A stretch of 64,000 nt of DNA from Bolinopsis microptera (Eukaryota; Ctenophora; Tentaculata; Lobata; Bolinopsidae), in NCBI RefSeq assembly GCF_026151205.1, contig NC_087074.1, positions 14,221,167-14,285,166 on the forward strand, written 5' to 3'. Numbering within the stretch: position 1 is the stretch's first letter; each line of letters opens with the position of its first letter. Position numbers and translations under genes: made by a program. This document shows, one piece after another, positions 57,794 through 64,000 of the stretch. The notes beneath the pieces were generated by a model. It made no database searches. It was given only the letters and a program-made list of their open reading frames with translations, and was not told the DNA's origin.

Positions 57794-57877
57794 ATGTCCT
57801 CCTCGCTGGTAGACGGCCCTGAAGCTAGCACTGGACTAAAACTCAACACACCAGTCGTTGTCACTATTGACGGAGAG
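57794..57877 (+). CDS. 28-codon candidate first exon
   Basis: ATG 57794, with an in-frame TAG upstream, starts MSSSLVDGPEASTGLKLNTP and continues VVVTIDGE to GAG|GTTTGT, phase 0. The duplicated CAGTAGCGCGACACC lies upstream. Fits the pattern of short phase-0 start exons on this strand. Not recognised. Confidence 0.45.
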
Positions 57878-59366
57878 GTTTGTGCGATTTCCGGTTTGGT
57901 TGCGGATTATGATCAAAGATTTTTATTAATCGTCTTTACATTGCCGCTAGTTTTGATGTTCTGGTTTATAAACATACCCTAAAAAGCTGAGAATACTTCA
58001 AAATCCTCTATTTCCTGCCTCTCTACTTACAGTGTAATTACCTCATCCCACCGCTCTTACTGTGATGCTCCGAAGACAAATTATACGCGCTCTCTGGTTA
58101 ATTATAATATTCAATTCATAGATTTTGGGTTGCAGATCGTTGTGACTTGCGACTCTTATAACTTAATAATTATTCTTACCTTTCATTTTGATTGTTGATT
58201 CGACTGCTCAGTGCTGTAATATGGTAGGTAACACTCAATTTTTACAAAGAAATCGTATTTAATCTTAGTTTAACGTTCCATAATTCAATCAATTAAACAA
58301 TAAATTGGAAGAAATATGAGGAAACTAGAAAGTTTGGCGCGACTAATTACCCTCAAAATAGTTAGTCTGATTTATTCTCCGTGCAGTTAGCTTTGACAAT
58401 TCATTATTGACGGATGTACATGAGTACATTTTCCGTTAATTTGGCATGACATGCTCTATTTTAACGCTAAAAAGTCTAATTCCGGAAGCTGTGTTTATTC
58501 CAAATATTTTATACATTCACCCTTCCAAAAAAGCCTAAAATGAACAACTGTTCGTCCTTATATTTCATGAATAGACCTCATTTGGTCTAGCGAGGAAAGC
58601 CTAGTTGTGATATTCGTAATTTGCTCGTATAGCCCGAATATACAGACAAAGTATGGTTAATTAGCAGTATAATTATGGTTAATTAGCAGTATAATTAGGT
58701 TTGATAACCTATTATATAACTGAATATGTAACCAACACCCAGGCTCTCTCAAGGTGCTAATGTTTAGCCCACCTTCCAGGTCTCCTGCATGTTCCTTCTA
58801 GCGTACTGTAAATCCAGTAGCTGCTTATAGCCATGTGGACTGTGTTTCTAACTCACATACACTGCTTATTTGGTGTCTGATTTGTTGTTCTTTTTTATTG
58901 TGTTTTAAGTTATAACGAAAACGCAATGCAGGTTTTAATAAGAGCCTCTATTTTACCGAGTGCAATTTAATACATGTATTTAAATGTTGTATGATTTCGG
59001 AGCTGAATTTAAATCGTAAATAATTCATTGACCCAGGAATGTTATCAGTGTCTATATACAGCCCAGACCACTGAGAAATAACGTCTAACTAGTAACTATT
59101 CTTCTAACCGGGAATTAGCAATAGTTTTACTTATCTATATCTATTTAAGAGCCATTACGTTAGATTATCAATACAATCACTAAATTGTTAATCGTTTCAT
59201 TAATAAACTCTAGACACAGCGATAGCGGTTGGATGATTATAATGCTCCCCTATATTCCGGTACGAGACTAATAAGTTTCCTCCTAACCGTGGAATGTGGA
59301 TCCGTCTATTGGTTTGATAAAATTATCGTCTTATATCGGTTATCTCGGCTTCAAAGCTTAGAACCA
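57878..59366. other. Intronic or intergenic DNA
   Basis: AT-rich, no exon supported; GGTTAATTAGCAGTATAATTA is nearly duplicated at 58652-58700. Confidence 0.4.
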
Positions 59367-59381
59367 ATGGATTCCTCAAAG
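59367..59381 (+). CDS. Possible five-codon start exon (MDSSK)
   Basis: ACCAATGG start context, then ATG GAT TCC TCA AAG|GTAGGT in phase 0. Very short and listed only because it matches the phase and design of the neighbouring start exons. Confidence 0.25.
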
Positions 59382-60433
59382 GTAGGTACACAACTACTGC
59401 ATATGTCCCAGTTTGACAGTTGAATATTGCAGCTTCTCGTACCATCCATCACTATGTACTTAAAATTCGTGATATTCACTGTTTTTGTGGACTTTTAGTG
59501 GTTTTGTTTACAAGTGTGACTGTAATACCGCGATTTTGGCAGAATTTATCATCTAAGACACTCATCTTAAAGACGTTTTCGTCTTTATGATACGTTTCGG
59601 AATTCCGGAATTTCATTTTGTCCGATGTTATTCTTAGTACGAAGGATTCATGACCTATTTATCAATGATCGTGAGATATTTTGGGTATATTAAAAAATCT
59701 AAAGTATCGTTTTCCTCATCCTATATTCCAATTTCCAGATTAACTGACTAATGTTTAATACTCTAATAACAGAGGAATGCGTATTTAGAATCCTGTGACA
59801 TGAACGATACTGTTCTCAACTTCTTTACAACCATTCTGGGCTCTGACTGAATTCTGTGCCAACTATTCCATTGAGTTGTAAATCCCCTTCCCGGTTGTTT
59901 GAAATCGAGTACTTAAATATAAATAATCTTGGCACGGTGGTATTGTTCCAAAACAATATAACAATTTCCTTTGTGATGATCTATCTTCTCCAGCTTCCGT
60001 TCCCACGAAAAGGACCGGTATCAGCCTGATACCGCATTTTCATGTCAAACGGCTGACTCACTGTTTTAGACACGACCCATTGTGCTCCATATCTGATGAT
60101 CAGACTCCAGCTAACGCCTAACATCAGGAGATACTTCCGAACCTTTGTCGGTACAACAATCTTCCAGTATTTTCGTTGGTTACATGAAGTTGTTGTCTAA
60201 ATCTCGATTCACTGAACTGTGGTGTTTGTGTTTTATATATCAGCTGTATTGTGCTGTTCTGTAAAAGTTGATTAATCAATTTTCTCCGATATCAGCTATA
60301 TCTCAATAGGACGGCCAGCTGTCAAGCTTTGCCCTGTATAATCATGATTAAGGGAAACAGAGTGAGGGGGTTTGGCAAGCAGTGCTACTCGGGTAGTGTT
60401 GTTCCGTGAATATGATCAGTCGACAACAGGTCT

Positions 60434-60590
60434 CTAGCTCCACAAGTCGTAGTCACGTGACTGTAGCTCCACAGGTCGTGGTCACGTGACTGTAGCTCCA
60501 CAGGTCGTGGTCACGTGACTACTAGTCACGTGACTGTAGCTCCACAGGTCGTGGTCACGTGACTACTAGTCACGTGGCTGTAGCTGCATA
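60434..60590. promoter_or_regulatory. Tandem array with repeated GTCACGTGAC palindromes
   Basis: About five units of GTAGCTCCACAGGTCGTG followed by GTCACGTGACT, some with an extra ACTAGTCACGTG. Each GTCACGTGAC is a perfect 10-bp palindrome of bHLH-zip/CLEAR-box type. Regulatory role is inferred; it may be simply a minisatellite. Confidence 0.5.
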
Positions 60591-61607
60591 GGTGCCTGTG
60601 CAATCATCATCAGTACTGCGGGAAGATTACCACCATCTTAGAGTTCGTTAGAAGATACGGACTGGGCACCAACTTTATTAGTTCATCTGCTGTTCATCAC
60701 GGCAGATTGCTCCGATAGTACGGGCATGGTCTGATGACTGATCTTCGCCAGAGATTGGAAAGACTTCTGAATAACTTTCTTGTGGGGAATAAAGTTCGAT
60801 TGGATGGTACAGTCCCTTTGTTACCCTTACAATAAAGAAGGGGTCACCGATTAATCATGGCCACCATGGTGACTGATTTGGTTTTGAAATTCATTAAAAT
60901 TTTATGAATATCACTACTTTTAGGCTTCCCTATGACATCTCTGCAAATCTCATTTCTCAGCTATACGCTAAATTCGATGTGATCTATTCAGTGATAGGAA
61001 TTTGTTTTAGCAATGGCGTAAATCCGTACCTTACCAGAGCCTGTGATGTGGATTGCTGAAGTTTTCCTCGATAAAATTCTTCGATCGGATTGATTCCTGT
61101 GCGAGCATAAATTTAAAATTTATTAATCGTTAGAAAATGTTCTAATTGACCCGTACAACAATCACCGGAGAAATGTGCGGCTTTTGTCATTTAGAGAACA
61201 AAATACCTCACATGTTATGCCTGAATATGGTTGTGTCATGTCATGCTAATAGCACCATTCTATAGAACTATAGAATTGCTATCGTCTTTGTTCTACCTGC
61301 CAACACATCTTCCCCGTAATCAATTCTTAGTTTTTCTTATTCGTATATGTTTTACTAGGATGTGCTGCTGGAAAATTAGGATGTGACTGAAAGATATCGT
61401 TTAAGAAAACGTTTATCCGGATTCCATTCGATCATGTATCATCATTCGATCATTAATTAACAGTGTCTAATTTCACGATCAGTAATCAAATATAAATCGT
61501 TCCTCTATATTTTTATGATATATTAATAGTGTACGATATATCCGAATACCGTGTGTCCTCCGGAACATGAGGCTTGTCAACATCAATGATAAGGTATATA
61601 TATACAT
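60591..61607. other. Non-coding stretch with a weak ORF trace
   Basis: At 60600-60831 two adjacent frames give protein-like text (TTILEFVRRYGLGTNF, then MTDLRQRLERLLNNF) separated by a stop. This might be a decayed element. Nothing else is callable. Confidence 0.3.
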
Positions 61608-61773
61608 ATCACCGGAGACTCGCGGGCGGAACAAAATATTGCCCGCGCACGCGCGGGCAATATTTCATGTGTCCCCGAGGGCGCTAGCCCGAGGAGGACA
61701 TATTTTCGTATAGCACGGAGGGCCCATCGGGCCCGAGGGCTATACGATTTTTCCGCCCGCGGGTCGAGGTGAT
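61608..61773. repeat. GC-rich multi-hairpin element
   Basis: Imperfect outer inverted ends (ATCACCGGAGACTCGCGGGC / complement of ATCACCTCGACCCGCGGGC) enclose three internal palindromes: AATATTGCCCGCGC..., CCCGAGGGCGCTAGCCCGAGG, and TATAGC...GGGCCCATCGGGCCC...GCTATA. It stands out sharply in AT-rich DNA. It could be a small foldback transposon or a structured RNA or recombination site. Confidence 0.65.
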
Positions 61774-62205
61774 GTGGATTATATCCACCAGCGTGAGCTT
61801 TTTCTTATAGATATTAGTTATTATTTTAGTTTCTTCAAGAGATCCGTTTTTAATTTAGTTTCACTTTTACTTTCAACATGTTTCTAATGAAATTGATCGA
61901 ACAAATAAAACAGGGGTTACAGTTGATCGAAATTAAGAGTATTTAAGAAATATCAGAGAACAATTCTGACTCATTCAATTTAAGATAGTTCAAGATGCCA
62001 TAACATTAACAGTACGTTGACACTCTACTATTAGTCAAGCTATGAGCATCATATAAGATTAAACTTAATTTAAAAAGTTGCAATTCGGACATAATAATAT
62101 TAACACTATGATGTTAATAAGATAATATTACAGAGCTAGAGAAATATTTAACATAAACAATAAGTAAGATGGTGATCGTTACAGTATTGGGAAACTCTTT
62201 TGTAC

Positions 62206-64000
62206 TTATAGTCCAGGTTTAAGCATTATGAACGCGTATGTCGAGATCAGAGCAATAATCACAGCAGCTATGATAAAACCGGCCCGGTATAAAAGCTTTC
62301 TCGGGTTGTTTAAAGTAAGGATTTCAGACACATTCACAATGTTTTTATTCAAACCAGGGCGCTTATAACGATCCAGTCCAGCTTGGCTCCTATGCCCGGT
62401 GCGGGCCATGATAACACGATCATCAACCCCGTGCTGATTCAAGCGAGTAGTTACAGTGGCTCGTAGCGATCGTAGTGAGAACTTTCCTTTCTCTGAGTCT
62501 AATCCAGCGCGTTCGAAGTACTTCTTCTACTAGTAATTACGTCCGAGAGGTTTCTTAGTTCCGTACCTGTAATATAACTAACATAAAATTCATGAAAAAC
62601 CTTTTGCGTGTGTGAAAATTCAAAAAGAATACAGAAACTATTAGTAAGATAAGATTCAATTCAAATGCTGTATCAAAGAATGCTATGAATTTGGTAAACA
62701 TTTCAACAGGTAAATACAAAATGAAATACGATCATGAGTATTAAAAGACTGCTTAAAATTGTTGGGAGAGAACGTACCATACTAGATCTGTTGATGGATC
62801 TGCTCTCCTAAGAGGATGTTGAAACAGTCTCAGCGTAGAAGAGTTCCTCATTTCTGGAGGGCAGCGGTCAAGATAGAAGTGATAGTAGAAGTAGAACGTT
62901 TCTGTGTCGCTTTTCTTGCTGATATGGGTGACAGTCCTGCGTTTGTGGTGTATGTTTTTCAGACCAGGTTGACGATTTTTGGCCGCGTTCTCAACGTAAG
63001 TTGTGTCCACTGTTCTGTCTCCGATTGTGAAGGTAAAGCTCGCAGGGGTCATGTTGTTTAATTCCGTACCGCCTCTGAAAAATTTCAAAATTAGCACATT
63101 GCATAGCAGTAAATCAAAATTGTAGTTCGAAACTGAGTGCATGAAATGTGAAATTCCAACCAACATGTATGTTGAAGGAGAGCTCAGCTAATGTACCTGT
63201 TACACCTCAGAGTGAGTAGACGGCTTTATTTCAGCATTGGAAAGCGAGGTTATCAAAGAAGAAGATTCGAATGCAAAAGTTACCTCAATGCGAATGTGTA
63301 GGTTGTATAGAATATGAGAGAAGCCAACAGCTGCTCGGGATCAGAAGTGCCAAGTACGCTGAGGAGTCTTGCTGTATCGTCTTCAGACAGGTGGTCAGCT
63401 TGAGTGTTGGTAGGGGCTTTCATCGTGTACTGTTTCTGCTTCACGTATCCGTCATAGACGAGTTGAAAGGGGCGAAATCTTCGGTGCTTAAAGATGTTAT
63501 AATCTTCCCCGATGTTCAGATCGTCACATCTTGCACGTAAGACACGATTCAACCCTGAAGCAGAGGCATTTGTTTATCGCGGTAAATTGTGCCGAATTTG
63601 GTCCAATACCGGAATTATTGAAATACCGGAATAATTGAAATTGAAGTTTGAAAGAGGATTTGAATCAGAGAGAACATGAGCCTAAAATTTACAGAAAAAA
63701 AACTATTGATTGGAGTTAAAAAGAAAGACGACCAAATAATTCCTAACCTCCTAGGAGTCCGTGGAAGGTGACCTGGTCATAATCCTTCCCTTTAGATGCA
63801 ACATAGCGGACGAGACCGTTCGGCATTCTACTCAGTGGCATGACCTCCCAGCGAGTCTGCACCGTGGAATCCTCTTTAGCAAAGTCAGCGAAGGCGTTCA
63901 AAGCTGTCTGATTCTTTTTGAGGGTGTTCTCGGGGACAGTATTTGATAGATATCCCGTAACCGTCTTCTCAAGTTCACGATCGAGGTCAGTGCGAGGAGT
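62206..64000 (-). pseudogene. Crypton/DUF3504-like tyrosine recombinase, four exons, two in-frame stops
   Basis: Exons are 64000(continues)-63748, 63554-63284, 63074-62778 and 62566-62206, with GT-AG introns whose phases agree (1,2,2). Exon 1 carries an alpha-helical N-terminal domain (KKNQTALNAFADFAKE). Exon 2 has LNRVLRARCDDLNI and QLVYDGYVKQ. The exon 2/3 junction makes ALRGGTE, the conserved ..RG.E. box. Exon 4 has PLGRNY, KYFERAGL, SLRATVTTRL and the catalytic end RTGHRSQAGLDRYKRP with His, Arg and Tyr. Such proteins cut and rejoin DNA through the tyrosine. Oddities: TAG TAG at 62532-62527 interrupts exon 4; the usual His before SLRAT is Arg; and the C-terminus continues into a hydrophobic, membrane-helix-like segment (AGFIIAAVIIALISTYAFIM). 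Probably a degenerate mobile-element gene. Confidence 0.75.

Noticed and set aside
62816-63540. Plus-strand ORFs of 81 and 89 codons
   Set aside because: Exact shadows of exons 3 and 2 of the minus-strand tyrosine recombinase.

Overview
The window looks like nuclear DNA of an AT-rich invertebrate animal. The genes are split by GT-AG introns of about 60 to 2000 bases, and most of the rest is transposable elements, minisatellites and one large recent tandem duplication. I see no bacterial-type operon, CRISPR array, tRNA or rRNA. I cannot name the species. All exon structures below are my own reading of splice sites and reading phase and need transcript support.

Layout. 1-563 is the decayed 3' end of a LINE reverse transcriptase. 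914-2146 (minus) is a complete four-exon linker-histone H1-like gene, 206 residues. 3016-6349 (plus) is the 3' part of an eight-exon gene for a disordered, Ser/Pro/Arg-rich protein I do not recognise. 7-9.4 kb is mostly featureless, with a tiny transposon, a pair of palindromes and an orphan TATA/CCAAT promoter. 9657-11160 (minus) is a 5'-truncated LINE with an intact C-terminal ORF. 11415-17674 is a 6.26-kb foldback-type transposon with 8-bp target duplications and very long inverted arms. A second 2.96-kb element is nested in it and carries about 17 convergent copies of one short motif. 19805-21256 is a decayed Tc1/mariner copy. 24168-24877 is a poly-G-ended element.

From 27.7 to 59.4 kb the plus strand carries scattered short exons, mostly ending in reading phase 0 and several starting with their own ATG (one with a myristoylation/palmitoylation-type MGNACSC start). 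They could be alternative first exons of one long gene whose body lies beyond the window, or several small genes. Between them lie hAT-like, mariner-like and TTAA-flanked miniature elements and many minisatellites. A minus-strand exon lies at 38.3-38.6 kb. A 5.11-kb unit is tandemly duplicated (46.5-56.76 kb) with a 22-bp satellite at each left edge, and the junction cuts a minus-strand exon. 62206-64000 (minus, continuing off the edge) is a four-exon Crypton/DUF3504-like tyrosine recombinase with two in-frame stops and an unusual hydrophobic C-terminal tail.

Functionally the host genes seem unrelated: one chromatin protein and several regulatory-looking disordered proteins. The dominant story is layered transposition. 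Target-site duplications let at least fourteen element families be delimited to the base.
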